Part shown: piece after piece, positions 34,522-43,565 of the stretch
Layout: each line of letters starts with the position of its first letter
How positions within the stretch are numbered: the first letter of the stretch is position 1
Assembly: GCF_004354045.1 (NCBI RefSeq)
Contig: NZ_SMRT01000004.1
Location: 186,001-250,000 of the forward strand
Source of the DNA: Paenibacillus piri
Lineage (GTDB): Bacteria; Bacillota; Bacilli; Paenibacillales; NBRC-103111
Length of the DNA: 64,000 nt
Direction of reading: 5' to 3'
Translations under genes and position numbers: made by a program
Notes under the pieces: generated by a model
What the model was told of the DNA's origin: nothing
The model's input: only the letters and a program-made list of their open reading frames with translations
The model's database searches: none

Positions 34522-35271
34522 CTAAATTCCGAGCTGCTCTTTTAAATATTTACGGCTCATGGCGGCGCTAAGCAAAGGCTCGCGGTCCGTAAAGTCTTGT
34601 TCGACGGTCCACCACGGCAGCTGCAAGGCGGCCAGCCGCTCCAGCAATGGACGGAGTACGATTTCCCCTTCCCCGAGCTCCTTCCACTGCTCGCCGATCG
34701 TATCCTTCACGTGAACATAACGTATCCATTCCGCATAACGATCGATAAACGCCGGCACATTTTGTCCCGCACGGTGAACCCACGCCAGGTCGGCTGCCAG
34801 CCGTACGTTATAACTGCCGGTTAATCGGTCAAAAAAAGCGGGGCCATCGGTAAACTCAGCGGCATGATTGTGATAACAGAGCGTTACTCCGTAACGATCG
34901 CAAAGCTCTGATAGTCTGGCGGCAAGCTCGAACCATGGCTCCGGATGCCGCTCGTATCCCATACTGACCAGCAAATATGAGGTCCCGGTACGATTCATTC
35001 GTTCGAGCAGCCCCGGCAGCAGTTCTTCCGCTTCTGCCCCGTCAAACCCCTTCAAGCTTGCATGCAGCGCTACGAGCGAAAATTGCGGCTTGCGCTGCAA
35101 GTAGTTCACAATTCCTTGCTCCTGTTCCTGCAGCAGCGTATATCGGACTTCAGCTCCTGTATAGCCGGCCGCCAGTATCTCATCGAACACTTCGGTATAA
35201 TGAGAGGCTGTTCGTTCCAGTCCCCATAGTCTCGCTTGAACTGCAATACCAGGAGCGGGCGGATTATGCAT
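34522..35271 (-). CDS. Sugar phosphate isomerase/epimerase-type TIM-barrel protein (1 of 3)
   Basis: A 249-residue xylose-isomerase-like TIM barrel with metal-binding motifs CYHNHAAEF, AADLAWVHRAG and IRYVHVKDT. It is the third such enzyme in this operon (others at 35323 and 37261). These proteins isomerise, epimerise or dehydrate sugars and inositols, often acting on 3-keto sugars made by a Gfo/Idh dehydrogenase. AAGGAG precedes the ATG. Confidence 0.9.
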   Translation of the reverse strand: MHNPPAPGIAVQARLWGLERTASHYTEVFDEILAAGYTGAEVRYTLLQEQEQGIVNYLQRKPQFSLVALHASLKGFDGAEAEELLPGLLERMNRTGTSYLLVSMGYERHPEPWFELAARLSELCDRYGVTLCYHNHAAEFTDGPAFFDRLTGSYNVRLAADLAWVHRAGQNVPAFIDRYAEWIRYVHVKDTIGEQWKELGEGEIVLRPLLERLAALQLPWWTVEQDFTDREPLLSAAMSRKYLKEQLGI

Positions 35272-35322
35272 AGGGCAGTACTCCTTTTTGGCGTAAATTT
35301 CTTTATTTTGCCGTTTCGTTAG

Positions 35323-36198
35323 CTAGATGAAGCGCTCCAGATGTTTTTTTGCATGCAGAAGCCCTTGTTCGACCTTCTCCTCCGTACCCGACCAAATCGG
35401 ATCCTCATGCTCAATGCTAAGGATCTCGCTGTAGCCGATCTCGTGAAGGGCCGTTATAAATTTGCCCCAATCGACGTCGCCATGCCCCGGTATACGGTGC
35501 CTCCACCATCTGCAGGTCAGCATCCCTTCCTCGCGCAACACATGGGGCAGCACTTCAGTATCCTTCGCCTGAGCGATGAAAATACGATCCCCGAAGTCTT
35601 TGACTGCCTTCGCATAATCGATGCCTTGCCATACGAGATGGGACGGATCAAAATTAAGCCCGAGTGCGGCGGATGGAACCCTGGCGAACATTTCGCGCCA
35701 AATGACCGGGGAGACGGCAATATTATAGACGGGCGGCCAAAACTCGTACATCGGGCAATTTTCGAAGGCGAGCTTGATACCGCAGGCTTCCGCCTGTTCG
35801 GCAATGGGAGTGAACGCTTTCTCGTAAAGGTCGATATTTTCCTCCAACGTTTTCAACGGATTGCGGCCGGTAAAGGTGGATACGACGGGCGCTCCGATCT
35901 GCTTGGCGGCCCGCAGCAGCACGTCAATTTCCTGTAAAGCCCTCTCTCTCTCAAGAGGGTCGGGGGAGAGAAAGGGAATAGCGCCGAACATAAGTCCCGT
36001 AACGGGAACTCCATAATGCTCTTGCGCTGCCAAAATAGCGGAAACGCCATTGCCTTTCGCAATTTCATGCCAGTTCACATGCTTGTACCGGGGTCCTCCA
36101 TGAAGCTCGATGCCGGCGAAGCCGTTTTGTCCGGCCCAGGAAAAAGTCCGATCTATATCCCAGTCCATCACGCATGTATGGTAAAAACCGATTTTCAT
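35323..36198 (-). CDS. Sugar phosphate isomerase/epimerase-type TIM-barrel protein (2 of 3)
   Basis: A 291-residue TIM barrel with metal ligands visible in LAFENCPMYEF, GLNFDPSHLVWQG and LSIEHEDPIW. It overlaps the upstream Gfo/Idh gene by 4 bp, so translation should be coupled. The tight linkage implies the two enzymes act on the same sugar. Substrate and exact reaction are not readable from sequence. Confidence 0.92.
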   Translation of the reverse strand: MKIGFYHTCVMDWDIDRTFSWAGQNGFAGIELHGGPRYKHVNWHEIAKGNGVSAILAAQEHYGVPVTGLMFGAIPFLSPDPLERERALQEIDVLLRAAKQIGAPVVSTFTGRNPLKTLEENIDLYEKAFTPIAEQAEACGIKLAFENCPMYEFWPPVYNIAVSPVIWREMFARVPSAALGLNFDPSHLVWQGIDYAKAVKDFGDRIFIAQAKDTEVLPHVLREEGMLTCRWWRHRIPGHGDVDWGKFITALHEIGYSEILSIEHEDPIWSGTEEKVEQGLLHAKKHLERFI

Positions 36199-37235
36199 CC
36201 GCTGCTCTCCCTGCTAAAAGACGGGTAATCGACCGCTTCGCCGGTTTCGATAGACTTGAATATCGCCTGGGTAAGGACCAGTACTTCTTTTCCCGCTTGA
36301 AAGCTTGCGGCAGGCTCGCCCTGTCCCTCCAAAGCTTGCACGAACAGGTCGAACTGCTCCTTATGCAGCGACGGATAAACATACAAAGGAAGCTCCTCTA
36401 TTTCATCCCCGATATATAAGCTCAGCTTGGAAGGATTGCTGTTGAATCCGCCTGCCGCTCCGCCCTTAGGACCCAATATACGGTCTTCGCGGGACCCCAG
36501 CTTGAATCGGGGCGGCATCCCCCACGAGACTGTAAATACGCCTACATCGCCGGATTCGTACTCGACCGTTACAACGGCTGAATCGATCGCCAGCTCCTCG
36601 ATATGAGCGAGCTCGGGGCGATCCTTGGCAAGTATATTGCCCCGCGCATAAACGGATTTGGGCCTGGATTGGAACACCGTTTGCCACATGATGTAATAAT
36701 GGCAGCCCAGATCCATTAAAGGCCCCATATTGCCGTTAGCGTCGTGCATGATCCGTTTGGGGCGGATTTCCGCAACCGCATCGCATTCGAAAAAGACAGG
36801 CCGGCCAAGCTTCCCGGTCTCGACCAACTCCTTGGCTTTAAGCACTCCCTGCGACAGGTTGCGCTGCAGGCCGAGGCCAAAACGAACGCCGGCCTTCCGA
36901 ACGGACGCCTCCATAGCGGCCGCCTCTTCCAGATTGCGGGCAAGCGGCTTCTCGCAAAAAATATGCTTCCCCGCCTCCGCCGAGTCGATGGTTACAGGGG
37001 CGTGCAGCGCCAGCGGCAGGCAGACGGATACAATCTCCACGTCCGGTTGAACAATCGCTTCTTTGTAATCCGCATAAATGGCGGCGACGCCGGTTTCCTG
37101 AGCCAGCGACTCCGCGCGCGCCGTGTCGACATCCGTAATCGAAACAACCTCATGCCCGGCCAGCTGCCAGCCTTTCACATGCTGCTTCCCCATATCTCCC
37201 GAGCCGATAACGGCGACTTTCCATCTTTTTTTCAA
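36195..37235 (-). CDS. Gfo/Idh/MocA family oxidoreductase
   Basis: The 346-residue protein has the Rossmann motif VAVIGSGDMGKQHVKGW and the EKP motif HIFCEKPLARN with the downstream catalytic region MDLGCHYYIMW. It starts with TTG at 37235, well supported by GGAGGAACGACA. The family oxidises hydroxyl groups of sugars or inositols with NAD(P). It lies between TIM-barrel genes in the island, with a 4-bp overlap downstream and ~25-bp gap upstream. Confidence 0.93.
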   Translation of the reverse strand: MKKRWKVAVIGSGDMGKQHVKGWQLAGHEVVSITDVDTARAESLAQETGVAAIYADYKEAIVQPDVEIVSVCLPLALHAPVTIDSAEAGKHIFCEKPLARNLEEAAAMEASVRKAGVRFGLGLQRNLSQGVLKAKELVETGKLGRPVFFECDAVAEIRPKRIMHDANGNMGPLMDLGCHYYIMWQTVFQSRPKSVYARGNILAKDRPELAHIEELAIDSAVVTVEYESGDVGVFTVSWGMPPRFKLGSREDRILGPKGGAAGGFNSNPSKLSLYIGDEIEELPLYVYPSLHKEQFDLFVQALEGQGEPAASFQAGKEVLVLTQAIFKSIETGEAVDYPSFSRESSG

Positions 37236-37260
37236 TGTCGTTCCTCCTCGTATAGTGGTA

Positions 37261-38049
37261 TTAGAGAATGCGGCAATCCGGTTCCGCCCAAAGTTTTCTC
37301 AAATACGACACGCTCGCCTTCAAATCGGCTGCATCCGCTTCCTTGCATTCAAAACCGACAGGGCCATTGTAGCCGATCGATTTTAATGCTTGAACAACGG
37401 TTCGAAAATCGATTTCGCCAAGTCCCGGCAGCTTTCTTTCCGTATCGGAGGCATGGACGACCGCTATGGCATCATCCAGCTCTCTGATGAGCGCGGACAT
37501 ATCTTGACCCTCTACGTCCATGTGATAAGTATCCACCATTGTTTTCACGTTGGAGCGGTCGACGGCTTCCGTGATCCTTAAGGCATGCAGCGGGTCGTAC
37601 AGAAATTGGCTTTCATTGCGGTTAAGCGGCTCCATGACAAGCGTCACGGGTATATCCGCTGCCCACTCGCCAAGCTCTTCCAGCATCGTAACGAGAATCC
37701 ATTCGGCCGCCTCCGCGCGCAGCGAAGGTATCCCGAAGCGCGGCACGAAGATCAGCTGCCCGGCTCCGACTTCAGCGGCGGCCTCGATCCGCTCTTTGAA
37801 TAAATCAAGGGCACGGGCCCGCTCCCATGCCGTTTGATCGATGAGGGAAGAGCCCGCTTGCCCAAGCTGACCGTAAACAGCCGATGTTGCCAGTCCTGTG
37901 TCCCGCAGCGCTTGTCGGGCCTCTGCCAGCTGTTGTTTCATCGTTCCCCCCATAAAGTCGATGCCGTCGAACCCGGCCTCTTTGATTATGGCGCATGCCT
38001 CGCTTACATGAGCTGCACGGATCATATTTTCCTTACAGGTTAGCAGCAT
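37261..38049 (-). CDS. Sugar phosphate isomerase/epimerase-type TIM-barrel protein (3 of 3)
   Basis: A 262-residue TIM barrel with a hydroxypyruvate-isomerase/tagatose-epimerase-like pattern: LVMEPLNRNES, MVDTYHMDVEG, VVHASDTERKLPGLGEIDF and GFECKEAD, supplying the metal glutamates, aspartate and histidines. The GLGEIDF segment resembles hydroxypyruvate isomerases. It overlaps the monooxygenase gene by 17 bp and has GAGGAGG before its ATG. It probably interconverts a ketose or keto sugar. Confidence 0.92.
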   Translation of the reverse strand: MLLTCKENMIRAAHVSEACAIIKEAGFDGIDFMGGTMKQQLAEARQALRDTGLATSAVYGQLGQAGSSLIDQTAWERARALDLFKERIEAAAEVGAGQLIFVPRFGIPSLRAEAAEWILVTMLEELGEWAADIPVTLVMEPLNRNESQFLYDPLHALRITEAVDRSNVKTMVDTYHMDVEGQDMSALIRELDDAIAVVHASDTERKLPGLGEIDFRTVVQALKSIGYNGPVGFECKEADAADLKASVSYLRKLWAEPDCRIL

Positions 38050-39160
38050 CGCTATCTCCTCCTCTTTGCGCCAGCTTCCGGCGAACGAGCGGAAGCAGCA
38101 GGTCGCCGGTCGTTTGCGCCTCTTCCAGATGCGGATAACCGGACAGGATAAAGGTGGTGACGCCCAAATCGTAAAATTCCAGGATGCGATCGGACACCTG
38201 ATCGGGAGTTCCTACGAACGCAACAGCACCGCCGCCGCGAATAGCCGAAAGTCCGGACCAAAGATTCGGGCCGATGATATGATTGCTCGCTTTGGACTGC
38301 TGAAAAAGCTCGATTTGCCGCCTCTGGTTCGTCGCATCCGTATTCGCATGCCTCTGCTCGGCTGCCGCCTTGACTTCGGGACTCGCCTTGCTGATTATCT
38401 CTTCGGCCTGCTTCCATGCTTCTTCTTCGGTTTCGCGAACGATGACCTGCGCCCGGAGGCCGTACCGCAAGGAACGTTTTACCCCTTTTCGCTCCGCCAG
38501 CTCATGCAGATAGCCTTTCATTTCTTCAATTTGCGACTGTATCCATTCCAGGGGTTCAATCCACATCAGGTATACGTCGGCAACCTCAGCCGCAACCCGT
38601 TTCCCGGCCGGAGAGCTGCCCCCGAAATACAAAGGCGGGTGCGGGCTTTGCACGACAGGAGGCTGGCAGGACCCGCCTGTTACTTGATAATGTTCGCCTT
38701 CATAGTCGAAGCCCTGCTCCTGCCAAACGCCTTTGACCACTTCCAGAAACTCGCGGGTACGGTTGTACCTGTCGTCGTGGCGATCATAGAGAGCGTCTCC
38801 CATGGCCTTTAAATCTTCGGCATAATGTCCGGTAACAACGTTGATGAGCGCACGGCCGTCGGACAGCTTATCGAGCGAGGCCGCCATGCGGGCAGCAAGC
38901 ACGGGGTTCATGAGCCCGGGCCGCATCGCGACAAGCGGTTTAAGCTTTGTCGTATGCGCTGCAATCCATGAGCCGATGACCCATGCGTCCACACAAGCCC
39001 CTCCCGTCGGGATAAGCGTGAATTCGTATCCGGCCCGCTCCGCAGCTTGCGCGACTTGTACCATATAAGCCGTCGTAGACTCCCTTTCAGCGGGTACTCC
39101 TACATAGCGGCCGTCCCCGGTCGTGGGGATAAACCACCCGAACGAAATTGGAAATGACAT
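38033..39160 (-). CDS. SsuD-like FMNH2-dependent (LLM class) monooxygenase
   Basis: A 375-residue luciferase-like monooxygenase very similar in motif pattern to alkanesulfonate monooxygenase SsuD: WFIPTTGDGRYVG, IPTGGACVDAW, MRPGLMNPVLAARM, LINVVTG, PPLYFGGSS, PNLWSGL, SGYPHLEEA. By comparison with E. coli SsuD from memory, Cys54, Arg226, Arg297 and Tyr331 correspond to C56, R236, R308 and Y342, while His228 is replaced by Gln238. The family uses reduced flavin and oxygen to cleave C-S bonds. First gene of the island; no flavin reductase is encoded next to it. AAGGAG precedes the ATG. Confidence 0.92.
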   Translation of the reverse strand: MSFPISFGWFIPTTGDGRYVGVPAERESTTAYMVQVAQAAERAGYEFTLIPTGGACVDAWVIGSWIAAHTTKLKPLVAMRPGLMNPVLAARMAASLDKLSDGRALINVVTGHYAEDLKAMGDALYDRHDDRYNRTREFLEVVKGVWQEQGFDYEGEHYQVTGGSCQPPVVQSPHPPLYFGGSSPAGKRVAAEVADVYLMWIEPLEWIQSQIEEMKGYLHELAERKGVKRSLRYGLRAQVIVRETEEEAWKQAEEIISKASPEVKAAAEQRHANTDATNQRRQIELFQQSKASNHIIGPNLWSGLSAIRGGGAVAFVGTPDQVSDRILEFYDLGVTTFILSGYPHLEEAQTTGDLLLPLVRRKLAQRGGDSDAANL

Positions 39161-39289
39161 GATCTATCGCTCCTTCCTAACTAAAAAAGACATAAGGATG
39201 AGTGAAATCAGTTGCCCCATCAATTGACCAAGGCTTCCGTCTTCTTCATTCCGTTATGTCTCCAGTGGACTGGTAACAAATAAACATAT

Positions 39290-39317
39290 TAAAACCATCG
39301 GTTTTATTTGTTATAAT
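39290..39317. promoter_or_regulatory. Inverted repeat and -10-like site in the divergent intergenic region
   Basis: TAAAACC (39290-39296) ATC GGTTTTA (39300-39306) is a perfect 7-bp inverted repeat, followed on the plus strand by TATAAT at 39312-39317. It lies between the SsuD-like operon and the AraC regulator and may be their control site. The -35 is not clear. Confidence 0.4.
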
Positions 39318-39423
39318 GATCATACCAATGGGCTGCGGCCCCGTCTATGTCATTTTGTGTGATCCGTTGCTTATCAATTTGTGTGGCAGATGACTAAAAA
39401 ATAATAAGAAGCGAACAGCCGAT

Positions 39424-40347
39424 TTGCCAATATGTGGGGAAGTTAAAGCCGAGGAGGCGTTGAAAATACAGGAGGATTACAATCAGTTATCGGAACGGTA
39501 TTTTTTTACACCGACCGGCTTGGAGCGGGCAAGCTCCATGTGGCCGATCCGTTTAGGAAAAAATATAGCCAAGCCGAACTACCATATCGGCCCCCGCGTC
39601 ACCTCCTATTTCAGCATGCATTTCGTCGTGGAGGGCCAAGGCATGTTTATTCAGGATCAACAGCATTTTTCGCTGCATCCCGGCGATCTCTTTTGCCTGT
39701 TTCCTACCAAAACCGTCGAGTACTATACGGATCACGTTCAGCCGTTGAATATGACCTGGCTGGCCTTTGACGGCAAACAGTCGCTGCCGACGCTTGAGCG
39801 TATCGGGCTGCAACCAAGCTCCCCCCATCTATCCGCCGGGCTCAAGCCTGACATCGCCGATACGCTCGATTCGTTATTCGAATTGGCAAGAAGCGGCGGA
39901 GCGCCGCATGCCGATTTCGGGCGGCTTAGCCTGTTTTTTCGTTTGTTTGAACAGCTTTGCAAGCATGCCGCACTATCGGGTATGAGTCGTCCCGCCGGTA
40001 AAACCGTGGATTGGCTGCAAAAGGGGCGCGATTATTTGGAGATGCATTATGCCGAGGGGATATCCGTCGATAAGGTTGCAGCTTATGCAGGTGTGGAACG
40101 TTCTCATTTCAGCAAAACGTTTCAAGAAACGTACGGGCTTTCCCCCATCGCCTTCATTCAGCAGCTTAAAATGAATCAGGCGAAGCAAATGATGCGCGAC
40201 ACCGATTATTCGTTAACTGAAATCGCGCTCTCCGTCGGCTATCCCGACTTGTTCAGCTTTTCCAAAGCGTTCAAAAAGCATATAGGGCAATCTCCTACCG
40301 GCTACCGCAGCAGGGAATCCGAAGCGGAAAATGTATTGGGTGATTAG
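39424..40347 (+). CDS. AraC family transcriptional regulator
   Basis: The ~307-residue frame has an N-terminal AraC-type cupin (MHFVVEGQGMFIQDQQHFSL, HPGDLFCLFP) and a C-terminal double helix-turn-helix (VDKVAAYAGVERSHFSKTFQ, LTEIALSVGYPDLFSFSKAFK, GQSPTGYR). It is divergent from the monooxygenase island and probably its activator. The start is unsure: TTG at 39424 lacks a ribosome site, TTG at 39460 is only 2 nt from GAGGAGG, and AGGAGG at 39470 has no ordinary start codon close behind it. Confidence 0.92.
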   Translation: MPICGEVKAEEALKIQEDYNQLSERYFFTPTGLERASSMWPIRLGKNIAKPNYHIGPRVTSYFSMHFVVEGQGMFIQDQQHFSLHPGDLFCLFPTKTVEYYTDHVQPLNMTWLAFDGKQSLPTLERIGLQPSSPHLSAGLKPDIADTLDSLFELARSGGAPHADFGRLSLFFRLFEQLCKHAALSGMSRPAGKTVDWLQKGRDYLEMHYAEGISVDKVAAYAGVERSHFSKTFQETYGLSPIAFIQQLKMNQAKQMMRDTDYSLTEIALSVGYPDLFSFSKAFKKHIGQSPTGYRSRESEAENVLGD

Positions 40348-40360
40348 CCGGATAATAAAC

Positions 40361-40412
40361 AGGCTCATCTATTTGCGGATACGCTCCGCCCAAGATGAGT
40401 CTGGTGCTTTTT
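40361..40412 (+). terminator. Terminator after the AraC gene
   Basis: Ten-bp arms AGGCTCATCT/AGATGAGTCT (one G-U pair) with an inner GCGGA/TCCGC stem, followed by GTGCTTTTT. It lies between two convergent genes. Confidence 0.7.
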
Positions 40413-40448
40413 AACGCGTTCATCCAGTCCGTCGAACGGCTGCATCCG

Positions 40449-41891
40449 CTAAACCGTATGCTTCTGGATCAGCTCCATCTTCAACTGCCAGGCGCGTGCA
40501 CTGATATCGACCAAATAGACCGCCGGGTTCAGCTTGCGCAAATATTCCGGCCAGAACAGCTCCAGCTGCTGCCGGTGATACCGGCGGATTTGATCCAGAT
40601 CGGGCAGCCGGTACACCTGCTTGCCGTTCTCATAGATCGGGCGAAGCAGCGGAACCGCATCGTACCCTTCCACATATTTGTACAAGTAAGGATGCGTCTT
40701 GTCGTACAGCTTCAGCTTTTCGCCGCGCATCGCCTCCGGTTCGCCGGCCAGCGTCACATAATCGGCTTCCGCCCGGCCGGTTTCACGGCTGACGAGCCGG
40801 TAAACATCCTTGACGCCTGGAGTGGACACCTTCTCCGGATTGCCGGATATTTTGATGACGGGCTCGAATGCTCCTTCCTTCTCGCGGGCGACCAATTTAT
40901 AGACTCCGCCTAACGCCGGCTGATCGGCTGCGGTAATCAGCTGCGTACCGACTCCCCAGCTGTCGATCTGCGCTCCCTGGGCTTTCAGGTTGAACATGAT
41001 GTTCTCGTCAAGATCGTTCGAAGCGACGATTTTGATGTAATTCAGTCCGGCCTCATCCAGCATCGTGCGCGCCGTTTTGGACAAATAGGCCAAATCGCCG
41101 CTGTCCAACCGGATGCCGCCCATCCGCTTTCCTTCCCGCTCCATCGATTGGGCGACGCGAATCGCATGCGGCACGCCGCTGCGCAGCGTATCGTACGTGT
41201 CCACGAGCAGCGTCACCTGATCCGGAAGCGCCGCGGCGAAGCGGTAAAACGACTCCTCCTCGCTGTCGTGATCTTGAACCCACGAATGGGCATGCGTTCC
41301 TTTCGACGGGATGCCGAACAGCATGCCCGCCCGCATGTTGGACGTCGCGTCGAAGCCCGCCAAATACGCGGCCCGCGCTCCCCATATCGCCGCATCCGCC
41401 TCCTGCGCCCTCCTGGTGCCGAATTCCATCAATATATCGTTCGGCGCTACCTGACGAATGCGGGATGCTTTGGTGGCGATGAGCGTCTGGAAATTCATAA
41501 AGTTCAAAATCGCCGTTTCCAGCAGCTGCGCTTCGAATATTTTACCTTCCACGCGGATCAGCGGCTCGTTGGGGAACACAATTGTCCCTTCTTCAACCGA
41601 GCTTAAATTGCCTGTAAACCGGAAGCTTCTCAGTTCTTCGAGAAACCGCGGATCGTAGTTTTCCTCCTGCTCCTGCAAATAGCGGATGCAATCGTCGTCG
41701 AAGCCCAAACTGTTTACGTACTCGACGATCCGCTGCAGCCCCGCAAATACCGCATAACCGTTGCCGAACGGAAGCTTGCGGAAAAATACCTCGAACACCG
41801 CCTTGCTCTCATGAGTCCCGTGAATCCAGTGAGCGTACATCATATTGATTTGATATTTGTCCGTATGCAACGTTAAATTTTCATAAGTCAT
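40449..41891 (-). CDS. pncB: Nicotinate phosphoribosyltransferase
   Basis: The 480-residue protein has the expected length and NAPRTase patterns: TDKYQINMMYAHWIHG at the N-terminus, FGTRRAQEADAAIWGARAAYLAG, GTHAHSWVQDHD (catalytic histidine region), GGIRLDSGDLAYL and IVASNDLDENIM. It makes nicotinate mononucleotide in NAD salvage. The adjacent upstream gene encodes nicotinamidase, the preceding step, with 18 bp between them. Confidence 0.97.
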   Translation of the reverse strand: MTYENLTLHTDKYQINMMYAHWIHGTHESKAVFEVFFRKLPFGNGYAVFAGLQRIVEYVNSLGFDDDCIRYLQEQEENYDPRFLEELRSFRFTGNLSSVEEGTIVFPNEPLIRVEGKIFEAQLLETAILNFMNFQTLIATKASRIRQVAPNDILMEFGTRRAQEADAAIWGARAAYLAGFDATSNMRAGMLFGIPSKGTHAHSWVQDHDSEEESFYRFAAALPDQVTLLVDTYDTLRSGVPHAIRVAQSMEREGKRMGGIRLDSGDLAYLSKTARTMLDEAGLNYIKIVASNDLDENIMFNLKAQGAQIDSWGVGTQLITAADQPALGGVYKLVAREKEGAFEPVIKISGNPEKVSTPGVKDVYRLVSRETGRAEADYVTLAGEPEAMRGEKLKLYDKTHPYLYKYVEGYDAVPLLRPIYENGKQVYRLPDLDQIRRYHRQQLELFWPEYLRKLNPAVYLVDISARAWQLKMELIQKHTV

Positions 41892-41909
41892 CCTGATCCG
41901 TCCTTTCAG

Positions 41910-42443
41910 CTACAATACCGCCGCTCCGAGCACCTGTTCGAAATGCTGCAAAGCCCACTCATGTCCCGCCTGATTAAAGCTCGCTACCGCCTTCCGGTGG
42001 ACGGTGATCGCAAAGCCCAGATTGTAAGCGTCCACAGCGGTATGCAGTACGCAAATATCGGTGCATACGCCGACAAGATGGATGTCCGTAATCCCCCGCT
42101 CCCGCAGCTTCAGCTCCAAATCCGTCCCGCAAAAAGCGCTGTATCTCGTTTTATCCATCCAGTAAATCCGCTCACGGTTCGCTTCAAAAACGTCGTTCAA
42201 CCGGCCGTACAAGCGTCTTCCCTCGGTTCCCCGGATATTATGAGGCGGAAAAAGCCGATGCTCCGGATGATACGCATCCTGTTCCTCGTGCAGATCGACG
42301 GCCATCGCCACAAAATCTCCGTTCGCGGCAAATTGTTCGGTTAACGCGGCGATCTTCCGTTCAATATCGATAGCCGGCTGGCCGCACGGCAGCCTGCCCG
42401 TTACAAAATCGACCGTATAATCAATAACTATAAGAGCTTTCAT
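41910..42443 (-). CDS. pncA: Nicotinamidase-type cysteine hydrolase
   Basis: The 177-residue isochorismatase-fold protein has the catalytic triad: aspartate in LIVIDYTVDF, lysine in WMDKTRYSAF and cysteine in GVCTDICVLHTA. The metal-binding DLHEEQDAYHPEHRLFPPHN segment is typical of nicotinamidases. It converts nicotinamide to nicotinate, which the next gene's enzyme uses. ATG 42443 follows AGGCGGG at 9 nt; an in-frame GTG at 42452 is closer to that site but less likely. Confidence 0.93.
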   Translation of the reverse strand: MKALIVIDYTVDFVTGRLPCGQPAIDIERKIAALTEQFAANGDFVAMAVDLHEEQDAYHPEHRLFPPHNIRGTEGRRLYGRLNDVFEANRERIYWMDKTRYSAFCGTDLELKLRERGITDIHLVGVCTDICVLHTAVDAYNLGFAITVHRKAVASFNQAGHEWALQHFEQVLGAAVL

Positions 42444-42682
42444 GCTCTGCACCCGCCTTTATCAATTATTAGCCCTAAACGCATTCTGATACTTGTCACG
42501 ACAAAAACGATCTTATATACATTCATTTTGATATTTTCATTATGATATACTTAAAATAAAAATTCAACAGTTCATTTTTCAAAAAAAGTTCTTTTTTCAT
42601 TCGTTTTTCCAAGCAGCAGGTCTGCGCATCGCCGCCGCGAACAGCGTCCCGTAATTAAATCGATATTTATTTTTTCCACAAG

Positions 42683-42718
42683 AAAAAGCGGCCGGGAACG
42701 CCATATTCCAACCGCTTT
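42683..42718 (-). terminator. Intrinsic terminator after the YdeI/DUF3052-like gene
   Basis: Minus strand: AAAGCGG...CCGCTTT with a ~20-nt loop, followed by TTCTTG. The remaining gap to 42443 is AT-rich and holds no gene I can support. Confidence 0.65.
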
Positions 42719-42736
42719 CTGTGTAAGCGAAGCCTT

Positions 42737-43425
42737 CTATGCTTTGAGAAACGGGGACTTGACGCCGGCCACCAGCTTTTCGACTGATTTTTGTATACGG
42801 CCGGTACGGGTTTCCTCCCTTTTCGCATCGGTCACCCAACGCACATACTCCTTGCGGTGCGTATAAGACAAGCCGTCAAAGAACTGCTTCGCCTGCGGAT
42901 TATCGTCCAATGCCTGCTGCAAATCTTGCGGGATGTCCAGCACACGGTCTTTGGCTGAAGCGCCGGCTGGCCGGTCCGCCCGGTTAGCCATTCGCTCTCG
43001 CCTTGTTTCCGTACCGCCAACGAGCTCCATCCTCCGGAACCGCATCGCAGACCACGTATCATCAACGGAAATTAAGGCGACGCCTTCATAACCTGCGTCG
43101 GACATAATATTCCAGCCCTCATCGCGGCTCAAATCGGTCTTGATCTTCGAGCTTTTCTTCGGATAACAAATCCAGAACAGCGCATCCTTCTTGAGCGCTT
43201 GCAAGCGACCGGCGCCGTCTCCGCCAGCTCCGCAACGCTGCGGACAAACAGCTGTGCCAGATCGTATGGCTGGACAGCCTCATCTCCATCATATACAGGG
43301 CGTTCATCCAGCTGTACGCCGTCGGGCAGCGGGGTGAACCGGCTCAAGTAGCCTTCCGGCGCATTCAGCAGCAGAAGCCGTTGTCCGGTTTGAATTCTCA
43401 GCTTTTTTTGTAAATCCGCATCCAT
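42737..43425 (-). pseudogene. YdeI/DUF3052-like protein gene split by a frameshift
   Basis: The first frame (ATG 43425, 8 nt after AAGGAG) reads MDADLQKKLRIQTGQRLLLL... to ...ETAPVA. The next ~155 codons are in another frame: LQALKKDALFWICYPKKSSK to the end, with a C-terminal YdeI-like part (DIPQDLQQALDDNPQAKQFF, SYTHRKEYVRWV). The break is near 43203-43210. The second part is conserved in style and full length, so a one-base change or sequencing error is likely. The function is unknown; the intact protein would be ~230 residues. Confidence 0.8.
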
Positions 43426-43565
43426 CGCCATGGCTCCTTTGGTTAATCGACAACGAAAATAAGTTTCATTATGCTTCGGTTTTTTATTTCCAACCGGCGT
43501 TTACATTCGCGTTTATACTTTACCGTCGGTCTCCGATCTGAGTACGGCAACGCTTTCGCGCATTT

